A stretch of DNA of 64,000 nt from assembly GCA_023455425.1 (NCBI GenBank), contig JAEYCM010000010.1, positions 124,001 to 188,000 of the forward strand. The letters are read 5' to 3'. This stretch comes from Bacillota bacterium (GTDB taxonomy: Bacteria > Bacillota > Clostridia > Christensenellales > CAG-138). Positions 15,781-24,353 of the stretch are shown here, one piece after another. The notes below the pieces were generated by a model. The model saw only the letters and a list, made by a program, of their open reading frames with translations, did no database searches and was not told the DNA's origin. Position 1 is the stretch's first letter; the number at the start of each line of letters is the position of its first letter. The translations under genes were made by a program, and so were the position numbers.

Positions 15781-16830
15781 ATGAAGATTGCGAACGCTCA
15801 GGTACAGGCGCAAAGCGAGCACTTGCTGGAAAAGGCCAGCTTTTCTATGGAGCGTCTCAACTTTTGGACCGGTACGCCCCCACAGGAAACGGTTGACCCC
15901 GCAAACGAAGGGCCTGCGGTGGAGGTGGAACTTACGTCCTTTGATGACCGGCAGAAGCTTCTTGCCGCAAGCAGCCGCGCAAAGCGGCCAGAACGCAGTC
16001 CGGAGGAGGAGAACAGTCAAACGGATGTCAGGCTGCGCCTGCTCGAAGCCATGGTGTTTGCCTTTACCGGCAAGCGCATCCGCCTGCGTGCGGTGGACAA
16101 GGACCTCCTCCAACGAGGGGATGAGGCACGGACGTTAGACCGGTCCGGCGGACAAGGACAGGCTGACTGGGGATTGGAATATGACTCTTTCCATAGCTAT
16201 GAGGAAACCGAGCGGCTGCGCTACGCGGCTTCCGGCCAGGTAAACACGCAGGATGGAAGAACAATTTCTTTTCGGCTTGAACTGAATCTCTCGCGCAGTT
16301 ATTATGAACAAAGCAGCGTAAGCCTGCGTATGGGTTCGCGTCCGAGGATCGATCCCCTTGTCATTGCGTATGCCGGAACCGCGCCGGTATTGAGTAATGA
16401 AAAATACGACTTTGACCTCAATGTGGACGGAAAGGTCGAGCACATTTCATTTGCTGCGGCAGGAAGCGGATTCTTGGCGCTTGATAAAAACGGAGATGGC
16501 CGCATCAACGACGGCAGCGAACTTTTTGGCCCGCAAAGTGGGAACGGATTCATGGAATTGCGCGCCTACGACATGGACAACAACGGCTGGATTGACGAAG
16601 CCGACCCGGTGTTTGGAAAACTCTCCATCCTCACCATGGGGGCGGATGGAAATACCGCGCTCTTTTCTCTGGGAAAAGCGGGTGTGGGCGCGATCTATTT
16701 AAATGAAATCAAGACGGAATACTCCTTTTCCAATCCAAAAGACAGCGACGGCGTGATGCGGGCAAGTTCCATTTTCCTGCGGGAAAACGGTACGGCGGGC
16801 ACCGTCCACCATATTGATCTGACCATATAG
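15781..16830 (+). CDS. EF-hand-like acidic protein at the head of the flagellar cluster
   Basis: 349 residues, no signal peptide and no membrane segment. The N-terminal 100 residues are polar and probably disordered. The C-terminal half is beta-rich and carries a calcium-loop-like sequence DKNGDGRINDGSE (residues 235-247) followed by a second, DMDNNGWIDEADPVF. Related proteins of unknown role occur next to flagellar genes in some anaerobes. The ATG at 15781 has GGGAGGG 6 bases upstream. Its position before the FliK-like gene suggests a role in the flagellum or in export, but no function can be assigned. Confidence 0.7.
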   Translation: MKIANAQVQAQSEHLLEKASFSMERLNFWTGTPPQETVDPANEGPAVEVELTSFDDRQKLLAASSRAKRPERSPEEENSQTDVRLRLLEAMVFAFTGKRIRLRAVDKDLLQRGDEARTLDRSGGQGQADWGLEYDSFHSYEETERLRYAASGQVNTQDGRTISFRLELNLSRSYYEQSSVSLRMGSRPRIDPLVIAYAGTAPVLSNEKYDFDLNVDGKVEHISFAAAGSGFLALDKNGDGRINDGSELFGPQSGNGFMELRAYDMDNNGWIDEADPVFGKLSILTMGADGNTALFSLGKAGVGAIYLNEIKTEYSFSNPKDSDGVMRASSIFLRENGTAGTVHHIDLTI

Positions 16831-16894
16831 CACCTGAACGCAGATTAGCCTGCACACGCAGTGAAACGCATACGCATAAAAGATGAGGACAGCC

Positions 16895-18850
16895 ATGAGG
16901 ATTACACTGACCCAGGATATTACGCCTTCTCCTTCTGCAAGGACCCAACAAGGCCCGCTTGCGCTCGGGCAGGGGGAGGTCATCCGGGCGGCCGTCGTTT
17001 CCGTGCAGGGGGAGACCGTATCCCTCAAAACGGAGGACGGACGCATGTTCAGCGCGCGTCTTGCGTCCGGCACGGTCCTGATAGAGCACGATACGGTCGA
17101 ACTGATGGCGGGAGAAAGCGCGAAGGGGGAACAACCCATACTGCGCGTGGTGTTCGTGGAGCCGGGGCAAAGCGAAATAACGGCGCGGGAAGCCGCGGGA
17201 GTAAAGGCAAAGGCCGTGCTGACGCAGCAACTTGCGGAAGCCTTTCAACAGATGAACCTCAAGCCCACGCCAAAGCTTGTATCCCTTGCTTCCCAAATTT
17301 TAAAGAATTATCCGGTGGACGCCAAGATAGCGGCGTTTTTTGCCGCAAACAACATACCCGCAACAACGGAAAGCATCCGGGCATTTGAAAGCATACTTGC
17401 GGGCAAACAGTTCGGCGCGGCTTTTTATGAGATTGTGCAGGATGCCGCCGCCGCGCTGGGGCGGATGCATATAGCCGCAAATTCAGCAACAGAGTCCATG
17501 CAGACGCCGCTTTTGCAAATCTGGCCGGATGGCGCTGTGGAACAGCACGCCATGACCCGGTCTACCCCAGCGGTGGCGGAAGGACAATCCGGCACGGCCA
17601 CTCCAACCGGGACGGGCACAGGCCTTGCGGTAACGGAACAGCAAATACAACAGACAACGCAGGCGGTTATGCAGCAAGAGGATACGGCTCTGCCTAAGGC
17701 GGGCACGCAAACGCAGCCCATAACCGGGCAGGAACCGGAGAGAACGGCGGGTGAGGCGCAGGGCCAAAGCCCGGCGCAGCCCCAGATGGGCGAAAATCCG
17801 CCTCGACCCGCTTTCACGCCCGGTATTCCCGTGCTGATCCTGGGGGAAGATGCGGCGGCGGGGACCGCCGGAGAACAGGTTACGGCGCAGGCAAAAGGCG
17901 CGGGGACATCTGAAATTGCTCCTGTACCTGTATTGGAATATGAAGCGCCCGCGTTGGACTTAGGGGGAGCGCCGAATAAGGAAGCGATCGCCAAAGACCA
18001 GGGCCAGCCGCAACAGGCGGCGTCCGGCCAGCCAAATGCGCAGCCTCCGCAGGAGGAGAGCGGCCTAATAAAGACCCGAGCGGCGCAGGCCCAAGAGGTG
18101 CGGGCGGATGGATCGCCGCGGTCCGCAGGCGGCGCGCAGATGGCCGTGGCAGACGGCCCGGTTCCGCAGGATGCTCAGACACTGCCCGGTTCCAGCCATG
18201 CCGCGCAAGCGCCCGCTCATTCCCCGTATGCCGCAAAAGGGGAAGAAAAGGCGGTTTTAAAGGGATTGCTGGACTTGTTTTTAAAGGCGGGGGAGGATCT
18301 TGATGCGCGGACGCTCAAAAAATCCGTGGAAGAAACGCCCCAAAAGATTTTGGAGCTTCAGAAGCTGATCAAAAATACCGATATCCATACGCAGGAGACA
18401 CTTGCTTCCCGCTTTCAGGAACTGACCGCCCAGGCAAAGCTTGCGGAGGACATTTCCCGGTTTGTATTTGTACAGATCCCCATCCATCTCAAAGAGTACG
18501 GATCGGCGGAACTCTACATCTATAAAAGGAACCGGCGGGAAAAAGGGGCCGAGCGGCAAAGCACCTGCGTTGTGCTGGGGCTTTCCACTCAGAACCTGGG
18601 CCGGGTGGAAGCAATGCTGCGCATTGAAAATAGGGATGTTTCCCTGGAACTTCGCGTGCAGAACCAAAACGAGCTAGCGGCTTTTCGGGAATGCTCCGGC
18701 GAGCTGCAGCAGTCTTTTACCGAACTTCGCTACCAGCTCAAGGAATATAAGGTCGCGCCGCTTCGGGAGCCGACGACGCCGCTCAATGCGGAAGAGAAGC
18801 TGGTGCGCATGCACAATAATTCCGGCGGGGGCCTGGATGTGATCATATGA
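16895..18850 (+). CDS. FliK-like flagellar hook-length control protein
   Basis: 651 residues. The middle (about 200-450) is rich in Gln, Pro and Ala and low in complexity. The C-terminal domain has the FliK core (VQIPIHLKEYGSAELYIYKR and EAMLRIENRDVSLELRVQN, where small-molecule-rich strands precede the secretion-switch region). FliK measures hook length and switches FlhB substrate specificity. The N-terminal domain (about 1-180) includes a compact all-helix region and is larger than in classical FliK. The gene directly precedes an FlhB C-domain gene with a 4-base overlap, as expected for partners. Start chosen at ATG 16895 behind GAGGA. Confidence 0.75.
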   Translation: MRITLTQDITPSPSARTQQGPLALGQGEVIRAAVVSVQGETVSLKTEDGRMFSARLASGTVLIEHDTVELMAGESAKGEQPILRVVFVEPGQSEITAREAAGVKAKAVLTQQLAEAFQQMNLKPTPKLVSLASQILKNYPVDAKIAAFFAANNIPATTESIRAFESILAGKQFGAAFYEIVQDAAAALGRMHIAANSATESMQTPLLQIWPDGAVEQHAMTRSTPAVAEGQSGTATPTGTGTGLAVTEQQIQQTTQAVMQQEDTALPKAGTQTQPITGQEPERTAGEAQGQSPAQPQMGENPPRPAFTPGIPVLILGEDAAAGTAGEQVTAQAKGAGTSEIAPVPVLEYEAPALDLGGAPNKEAIAKDQGQPQQAASGQPNAQPPQEESGLIKTRAAQAQEVRADGSPRSAGGAQMAVADGPVPQDAQTLPGSSHAAQAPAHSPYAAKGEEKAVLKGLLDLFLKAGEDLDARTLKKSVEETPQKILELQKLIKNTDIHTQETLASRFQELTAQAKLAEDISRFVFVQIPIHLKEYGSAELYIYKRNRREKGAERQSTCVVLGLSTQNLGRVEAMLRIENRDVSLELRVQNQNELAAFRECSGELQQSFTELRYQLKEYKVAPLREPTTPLNAEEKLVRMHNNSGGGLDVII

Positions 18851-19164
18851 GTGAAAAACAAAAACCGGATATGCACGCGGCTGCGCTTAAATACGATATG
18901 GGCAGGGACAACGCCCCGCTGATCGTGGGCCTGGGGCAGGGCTATGTCGCCCAAAAGATGCTCGAGACTGCCGAGGAAAACAAGATTCCCATTGTCGAGG
19001 ATGATTCGCTCCTTTCCGTTTTAAATCGCTTCAGTACGGGGGACGAAATTCCGGAGGAACTGTATCAGGTGGTTGCGCAGGTATTGATTTTTATCGGTAA
19101 GCTGGACGGCAACGCGGCCGGCCGCTACCGGTTATCAGAAATACAAAAAGGGATACGTAAATGA
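18847..19164 (+). CDS. FlhB C-terminal-domain homologue (FlhB2-type)
   Basis: 105 residues corresponding to the cytosolic part of FlhB after its autocleavage site (VEDDSLLSVLNRFSTGDEIPEELYQVVAQVLIFIGKL matches the FlhB end). It has no membrane segments and no NPTH cleavage motif. Such small proteins can stand in for part of FlhB in specificity switching. It overlaps the FliK-like gene by 4 bases and the next gene by 4 bases, so all three are co-translated. A full-length flhB is at 30761. Confidence 0.88.
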   Translation: MSEKQKPDMHAAALKYDMGRDNAPLIVGLGQGYVAQKMLETAEENKIPIVEDDSLLSVLNRFSTGDEIPEELYQVVAQVLIFIGKLDGNAAGRYRLSEIQKGIRK

Positions 19165-20201
19165 CAACTTCCGTCAACCCGCTTCTTTCCATACCGACCA
19201 ATACGGCAGGCACCGGGAAGGCCTCGTCCGGCGCGGCTTCCACCGCGTTTTCGGCGCTGCTTTCTTCTGAACTTTCCTCACAGCTTTCCGGGCTTGCGTT
19301 TGATGGCGTTGAGGACGGCGAAGGAACGGCTTCCGTAGAAAGCGCCGCCATGCTTGCGCAGGTACCCGCGCTCCTTGATACGGCAGGAGAGGGGGGCGAC
19401 TTAAAGAGCGCCGTCATAATGTTTTTTATGATGATGGGCACGGGGGCTTCCGCCGGCTCCATGGGGGCGGCGATGTCCAGCCTTTCGGCGGCCTTATCTG
19501 GAAGCTCCGCGAATACGCTCGAAAACATGCGCTTTGACGTACTCAACGAACTGGTCTCAGGCGGATATGATCGTACCGGGCTTCAGCGCGCAAACGACAT
19601 GGTGTTTGGCGGCAGCGCAAATGAAGCTTTGACGCCGTTTTCCGCATCGAAACCCGCAAATCCGAACATTACGAGTCAGCAGGGCGCGCGCAGCCCCGGG
19701 CTTTACCGCAATGTGATCGATCAATTTCAGGTGGAAACGAACCCGCGCTACGCGGTCAATAAAAAGGGAAACAACGATACGTACTGCAACATATTCCTTT
19801 GGGACGTCACAAGGGCTATGGGTGCGGAAATTCCCCATTATGTGGATCCGGTAACGTTAGAAGCGCGTTCGTACGCCGATACGGGCGGCGCAAAGGAACT
19901 CAATGCCAACGGCATCTATGACTGGCTGGGTAAAAAAGGCGCGGATTACGGTTGGGTGCAAGTCACGCCGGAGCAGGCGCAGCAATACGCAAACCAGGGT
20001 CATCCCGTTGTCACGGCGTGGAAGAATACGCAAGGGGGGCATGGGCACGTACAGGTCGTCTGCCCATCCAACGACGGGCAATACGATCCTTCCCGCGGTG
20101 TAACAATCGCACAGGCGGGCAGGACGCTCACCAGTTATAAGCCCATCACCGACATTTACAATGAAAGCCTGAAAAGTGTCGTTTATTACGCGCACGCATA
20201 G
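19161..20201 (+). CDS. NlpC/P60- or CHAP-like cysteine peptidase, probable flagellar peptidoglycan hydrolase
   Basis: 346 residues. The first 110 are Ser/Ala/Gly-rich and low in complexity; there is no clear Sec signal peptide. The C-terminal half (about 190-345) has Cys209 in NDTYCNIFLWDVTRA and His294/His296 in TQGGHGHVQVVCP, spaced like the Cys-His pair of amidase/peptidase folds that cut peptide cross-links. Its place between FlhB2 and fliD suggests it opens the wall for the rod, a job done in other bacteria by FlgJ. The absence of a signal peptide would fit export through the flagellar channel. Function is inferred. Confidence 0.7.
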   Translation: MTTSVNPLLSIPTNTAGTGKASSGAASTAFSALLSSELSSQLSGLAFDGVEDGEGTASVESAAMLAQVPALLDTAGEGGDLKSAVIMFFMMMGTGASAGSMGAAMSSLSAALSGSSANTLENMRFDVLNELVSGGYDRTGLQRANDMVFGGSANEALTPFSASKPANPNITSQQGARSPGLYRNVIDQFQVETNPRYAVNKKGNNDTYCNIFLWDVTRAMGAEIPHYVDPVTLEARSYADTGGAKELNANGIYDWLGKKGADYGWVQVTPEQAQQYANQGHPVVTAWKNTQGGHGHVQVVCPSNDGQYDPSRGVTIAQAGRTLTSYKPITDIYNESLKSVVYYAHA

Positions 20202-20223
20202 CGCGGCATAAAAATCTTTTTTC

Positions 20224-20250
20224 TAAAGTCGCGCGGCATTATGCCGATTA
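20224..20250 (+). promoter_or_regulatory. Sigma-28 (SigD/FliA) promoter upstream of fliD
   Basis: TAAA (20224-20227), exactly 15 bases, GCCGATTA (20243-20250). It matches the SigD consensus at 11 of 12 positions. A degenerate second copy (TAAAGTCGC at 20263 with ATGCCAGGATTA) follows about 40 bases later. It should drive fliD-fliS-fliT-like-cheW-yaaR-cheW, late flagellar genes. Confidence 0.85.
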
Positions 20251-20303
20251 AATATGTATCCTTAAAGTCGCAACCACTATGCCAGGATTAGGAGTGATAT
20301 CGA

Positions 20304-21824
20304 ATGGCTGCAAATGGAATCAGTTCTTCTTTGGTCCGTTTGAACGGTCTTTCCTCGGGGCTTGATACCGAGGCAATCGTAACGAGTTTGCTGAAAATCG
20401 ACCAGTTTAAAGTCGATAAGCAATTTAAATTAGCGGAAGAACTGGAGTGGAAGGGCGACGCCTACCGGGCGATCAATCTGAAGCTCAAGGCTTTCCGCGA
20501 AACGTACATGAGCGTGCTTTCGCCCGCCACCAACATGTATTCTTCCTCCGCTTATAATGCGTATTCGGTTACAATGAATACCCAGACAAGCGCGGTGAGC
20601 ATTACGGCGGGCAGCAATGCTTCCGTGGGATCGCTTACCATCGATAAAGTCACGCGGCTTGCAACCGCAGCCCAGGTAAAGAGCGGCGCGGAAATGTTCG
20701 ACGCTACAAAAAACATCAATTCTACGCTCGAAGAAGCGTTTGGGACGGGTATTTTTGAGGAGGGCAAGATTTCCTTCTCTATCAACGAAAAGGAATTTAC
20801 GTTCTCCAAGGATACGACCATCGGCAGCGTGATGAGCCAAATCAATTCGTCGGATGCGAATGTGACCATGAGCTACTCCAGCCTGACGCGCAAGTTTACC
20901 ATTACCAGCAAATCAACCGGAGCCGTGGAGGGCAAGGTCAATATTGTAAATACCAGTGGAACCGCATTTGCGGCAAATGCTGAAGATGCGGCATTCAAGA
21001 TTGCTGCCGGTAACAACGCGGGGCAGAACGCAATGGTAACCATAGAAAATGTGCCGGTGGAGAGAAGCTCCAACACATTCACCATCGATGGCATTACCTA
21101 CACGCTCAAAGAACAGACGGATACCCCAATCAAGTTCAGCGTGGCCCGCGATGTGGACAGCGTCTATAATAAGATCAAAGGATTTGTTGATGCGTATAAT
21201 TCCCTCGTTACGGAGCTGCAGGCCAAGCTGGATGAGGAAATCTACTCCGACTACGGGCCGCTTACCGATGCAGAACGGCAGGAGCTTTCTGAAACCCAGA
21301 TCACCCAGTGGGAAACAAAGGCGAAGAGCGGTATCTTAAAGAACGATAGCGGCATCCGCACGCTTTTGCAGAACTTGCGCGGCGCGTTTTACAGTGTGGT
21401 GGAAGGCGCGGGGAAAAATGCCGCAAGCATAGGACTGGAAACGGGTTCTTATGCGAAGACTGGCCAGATCGTCCTCAACGAGACCAAGCTCAAGAATGCG
21501 CTTGCCAATAACCCCGATCAGGTTGCAAGCATATTCAGCAAGGTGAGCAGCGCCACCGACGCGAGCACAAAGTATAAGGAGTCCGGGCTGGTGGCGCGGA
21601 TGTCCGGATTGATCAACACTTATATTTCTGACAATACCAGCATTACGTTGGAAACAAACGCCAAAGCCGTTACGGAAGCAAACAATAGGCTCGACCAGTT
21701 GGAAGATTGGCTTGCAAATAACGAACAAAAGTATTACGCCAGGTTTGCGGCAATGGAGGCCGCTCTTTCGAAGCTCAACAGCCAGACGGGCTGGATCGGC
21801 TCCATGCTCGGTACCCAGGGTTAA
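20304..21824 (+). CDS. fliD: Flagellar filament cap protein FliD (HAP2)
   Basis: 506 residues. The N terminus LVRLNGLSSGLDTEAIVTSLL is the FliD signature and is followed by a coiled coil (ELEWKGDAYRAINLKLKAFR). The C terminus again forms a coiled coil (EANNRLDQLEDWLANNEQKYYARFAAMEAALSKL) and ends near QTGWIGSML, where FliD normally ends with a tail for FliS/FliT binding. It caps the growing filament and helps flagellin subunits fold. Followed by its likely chaperones. GATTAGGAG precedes the ATG. Confidence 0.95.
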   Translation: MAANGISSSLVRLNGLSSGLDTEAIVTSLLKIDQFKVDKQFKLAEELEWKGDAYRAINLKLKAFRETYMSVLSPATNMYSSSAYNAYSVTMNTQTSAVSITAGSNASVGSLTIDKVTRLATAAQVKSGAEMFDATKNINSTLEEAFGTGIFEEGKISFSINEKEFTFSKDTTIGSVMSQINSSDANVTMSYSSLTRKFTITSKSTGAVEGKVNIVNTSGTAFAANAEDAAFKIAAGNNAGQNAMVTIENVPVERSSNTFTIDGITYTLKEQTDTPIKFSVARDVDSVYNKIKGFVDAYNSLVTELQAKLDEEIYSDYGPLTDAERQELSETQITQWETKAKSGILKNDSGIRTLLQNLRGAFYSVVEGAGKNAASIGLETGSYAKTGQIVLNETKLKNALANNPDQVASIFSKVSSATDASTKYKESGLVARMSGLINTYISDNTSITLETNAKAVTEANNRLDQLEDWLANNEQKYYARFAAMEAALSKLNSQTGWIGSMLGTQG

Positions 21825-21878
21825 AATTCAATATATCAAACGAATAACGGCGTCAGGCGGTTTTTTGGGAGGAACTAT

Positions 21879-22277
21879 ATGTACGCAATGAACAACGCGT
21901 TCCAAAAATACAAGCAACAGGGCGTGTTAACGGCTAACCCGGTAGAACTGGTCGTCATGCTGTATGACGGCTGCATCAAGCAGATTAAAATAGCGTGTCT
22001 CTCCATTGAAGAAAACGATTTTGAACAGGCCAATACCAGCCTGCAAAAGGCCCAGCGCATCCTGATGGAACTCATCAACAGCCTGGATCTGCGCTATCCC
22101 ATCGGCAGCGATCTTTTTGCGCTCTACGAGTATATGCTTAACGAGCTTGCTCAGGGAAACGCAAACAAGGACGTCAAAGTTCTTACAGATATTGTGACGC
22201 TGCTTCAGGAGCTTCGGGAATCCTGGACGATCCTTTCCAAAAACGGCGTAGGTTCCGTTGCGCAAATGGGGGAATAG
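21879..22277 (+). CDS. fliS: Flagellin export chaperone FliS
   Basis: 132 residues, all-helical as in FliS. YKQQGVLTANPVELVVMLYDGCIKQIKIA is the family signature; DLRYPIGSDLFALYEYMLNEL is the flagellin-binding helix. It keeps flagellin from polymerising in the cytosol and presents it to FlhA. In Gram-positive bacteria it also binds FliW. No flagellin gene is in the window. GGGAGG lies 8 bases before the ATG. Confidence 0.95.
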   Translation: MYAMNNAFQKYKQQGVLTANPVELVVMLYDGCIKQIKIACLSIEENDFEQANTSLQKAQRILMELINSLDLRYPIGSDLFALYEYMLNELAQGNANKDVKVLTDIVTLLQELRESWTILSKNGVGSVAQMGE

Positions 22278-22283
22278 AGCAAT

Positions 22284-22676
22284 ATGAGCGCTTCCAATCA
22301 TTCAACCGAGTACGGGGAACAAAAACAACAGCTGCTGGACCACATGCTCATGCTGGTAAAAGCGCAGCTTAACTGCCTGGAAGAAGACCGCGAGGAAGAG
22401 TTTGCGGCGGTTTTGGATGAAAGCGAGGCGTTGCGCGCGAAAATTGATGCGCTGGATCACCGGTATGGGCAGGGCGGAAAGCTTCTGTCCGAAAACATGC
22501 GCGAAACGCTTGAGGAAATCAGGCGGCTGGATGAGCAGTGCGCGGCATATGTGAAGGAGCGCCTGCTTTTTTACAGGGCGGAACTGAAAAGCATCCGCCA
22601 ATCCGGTAAAAAAATGCAGCAGTATGTCAACCCGTATACGGCGGCGGACGCTCTTTTTATTGATATGCGGAAATAA
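22284..22676 (+). CDS. FliT-like flagellar chaperone
   Basis: 130 residues, almost entirely helical with heptad patterns (LLDHMLMLVKAQLNCLEEDREEEFAAVL and ETLEEIRRLDEQCAAYVKERLL). FliT and FlgN share this look and are poorly conserved. The position right after fliS in the fliD-fliS-fliT order makes FliT, the FliD chaperone, the best guess. A separate FlgN-type gene lies at 40125. Confidence 0.65.
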   Translation: MSASNHSTEYGEQKQQLLDHMLMLVKAQLNCLEEDREEEFAAVLDESEALRAKIDALDHRYGQGGKLLSENMRETLEEIRRLDEQCAAYVKERLLFYRAELKSIRQSGKKMQQYVNPYTAADALFIDMRK

Positions 22677-22717
22677 CCCGGGGGAACAACAGGCACAACA
22701 ATCTTGGAGGGAACGCA

Positions 22718-23209
22718 ATGTCGTTACTGCAAATGGATACGTTTGAAGAACTGGAAGATACGCAGCAAAACAGGTACCTCACATTCGGGCTCGGCGAGGA
22801 AATCTACGGTCTTGATATCGGCTTTGTGACCGAAATCATCGGCCTGATGCCCATTTCCCCCCTGCCCGAGATGCCTCAGTTTGTCAAGGGCGTCATCAAT
22901 CTGCGCGGCAAGGTCATTCCTGTGATGGATCTCAGGCTGCGCTTTAAAATGCCTACGATCGAATACGGCGAGAGAACCTGCATTATCATCATCGACAACG
23001 GCAGCATTAATGCGGGCCTGATCGTGGAACATGTGGCGGATGTCGTGAACATCGAGGATGCGGATATTGTGCCGCCGCCCACGTTTGAAGGGTTGCCGCA
23101 GAACCGCTGCGTTGGCGGTATCGCAAAGTCGGGCGACGGCGTTAGAATGCTGCTTGATTGTACCAAGCTGTTGAAACCCGAAGAAGAGGAACTTCTGATT
23201 AACCTTTGA
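22718..23209 (+). CDS. cheW: Chemotaxis adaptor CheW (copy 1)
   Basis: 163 residues, one SH3-like double-barrel CheW domain (YLTFGLGEEIYGLDIGFVTEIIG, NLRGKVIPVMDLRLRF, RTCIIIID). It couples receptors to CheA. GGAGGG precedes the ATG. A second CheW at 23727 shares the same start TQQNRYLTF and roughly half of its residues by eye, so the two arose by duplication. Confidence 0.95.
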   Translation: MSLLQMDTFEELEDTQQNRYLTFGLGEEIYGLDIGFVTEIIGLMPISPLPEMPQFVKGVINLRGKVIPVMDLRLRFKMPTIEYGERTCIIIIDNGSINAGLIVEHVADVVNIEDADIVPPPTFEGLPQNRCVGGIAKSGDGVRMLLDCTKLLKPEEEELLINL

Positions 23210-23231
23210 CGCGTAAGAAAGAAGGCAGACC

Positions 23232-23681
23232 GTGAGAATTAAGGAAACGTCAACGGTATTTGCAAATACCCAGGCGGTCGGCGTGGCGGAAAAAAAGGTT
23301 GCGTCCGGGTTTGCGCGGGAATTCTCCCGCCAAAAACATGATTCGGACGCTACGGAATATGAGCAATATCTCAAAGCGCTTAAAGGACGGATATTGGACC
23401 AGGGCGAAATTGTCGGAAAAAAGGCGGATATCGCGGAGTTTTATAAATATCGGGCGCTGATCAGCGAACTCTTGAATGAAACGGTCAGCAATGCGTACCT
23501 GTTCAGCAGAACCAGCCAGTTTGACCAAAGGGGCCGTCACAAGGTATTTGCGCTCATCCGTAAAGTCAACGTGAAGCTGGACGAGCTTGCGGGGGAGATT
23601 TTGAAGAACGAAGCCGAAAATATCAAACTTTTGAGCATCGTGGACGACATTCGGGGCCTGATCGTGGATTTGTATTATTGA
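23232..23681 (+). CDS. YaaR family protein (DUF327)
   Basis: 149 residues. YRALISELLNETVSNAYLF, RGRHKVFALIRKVNVKLDEL and SIVDDIRGLIVDL match the YaaR/DUF327 family of small helical Gram-positive proteins of unknown function. It starts with GTG behind GAAGG. It lies between the two cheW copies, which suggests a flagellar or chemotaxis role rather than the DNA-replication setting it has in Bacillus. No catalytic residues are visible. Confidence 0.8.
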   Translation: MRIKETSTVFANTQAVGVAEKKVASGFAREFSRQKHDSDATEYEQYLKALKGRILDQGEIVGKKADIAEFYKYRALISELLNETVSNAYLFSRTSQFDQRGRHKVFALIRKVNVKLDELAGEILKNEAENIKLLSIVDDIRGLIVDLYY

Positions 23682-23726
23682 ACCACAGTACGGGGAGCTT
23701 CACAAGCGAAAGGGGTATAACGGGTT

Positions 23727-24185
23727 ATGGCCTTGGTGAAACATGATGTGGCGTTGGAAGCCGATACGCAGCAAAACCGGTATCTGACTTTCCTGTTGGG
23801 GGAAGAAATCTACGGCATTGCCATCGGCAACGTCATTGAGATTATCGGAATATTGCCAGTCACACCGCTTCCGGGCGCGCCGGACTATTTAAAAGGTATT
23901 ATGAATTTGCGGGGAAAGATCATCCCCGTTATCGATGTGCGGCTGAAGTTTAAAAAGTCTGCCGCGGAATATGATGAGAGAACCTGTATCGTGGTGGTCG
24001 AAGTGCAGGAAATGACCGTGGGTTTGATTATCGACGAAGTATCCGAAGTTCTCACCATTGAAGCGCAGGATATCGTGCCGCCGCCGTCTTTGAAGGAGGC
24101 GCATTCCAACTATATCAACGGCATCAGCAGGACAGACGGAAAGGTGAAGCTGCTGCTCGACTGCGCGGCGTTGCTTTATGAGTAA
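23727..24185 (+). CDS. cheW: Chemotaxis adaptor CheW (copy 2)
   Basis: 152 residues, a single CheW domain (YLTFLLGEEIYGIAIGNVIEIIG, NLRGKIIPVIDVRLKF, RTCIVVVE). It is paralogous to the copy at 22718 and may serve a different receptor set or tune array stoichiometry. It is the last gene before the terminator at 24218. Confidence 0.95.
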   Translation: MALVKHDVALEADTQQNRYLTFLLGEEIYGIAIGNVIEIIGILPVTPLPGAPDYLKGIMNLRGKIIPVIDVRLKFKKSAAEYDERTCIVVVEVQEMTVGLIIDEVSEVLTIEAQDIVPPPSLKEAHSNYINGISRTDGKVKLLLDCAALLYE

Positions 24186-24217
24186 ATCGTTTTGATGAAT
24201 GGAATAGACAGTTCAAG

Positions 24218-24245
24218 GGCGCGTCCGGATACCGGACGCGCCTTT
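24218..24245 (+). terminator. Rho-independent terminator after cheW copy 2
   Basis: An 11-pair stem GGCGCGTCCGG/CCGGACGCGCC, loop ATA, then TTTCTGC. It closes the fliD-cheW operon and shows that the long open frame from 24192 upstream of cheR is not coding. Confidence 0.8.
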
Positions 24246-24277
24246 CTGCATATATCGAGTAAACACGACAAACTTTG

Positions 24278-24304
24278 TTATGTTCCTAAGAAAAATGCCG
24301 ATAT
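24278..24304 (+). promoter_or_regulatory. Candidate sigma-28 promoter of cheR-cheB
   Basis: GCCGATAT (24297-24304) is a perfect SigD -10 box. The -35 position 15 bases upstream reads TTAT, only half matching TAAA. It lies between the terminator of the previous operon and the cheR start. Confidence 0.5.
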
Positions 24305-24353
24305 ATACAGTAAGCCCTCGTTGTCTTTATATAAGCAAAAGGACGGTTTACGA

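Noticed and set aside
17425..17994. 189-codon minus-strand frame rich in Ala, Cys and Pro within the FliK-like gene
   Set aside because: It is a shadow of the Gln/Pro/Ala-rich region of the FliK-like protein, with no start signal of its own.
24192..24353. 54-codon upstream extension of cheR
   Set aside because: It runs through a strong terminator stem (24218-24245) and a sigma-28 -10 box, and the family start is at 24354.
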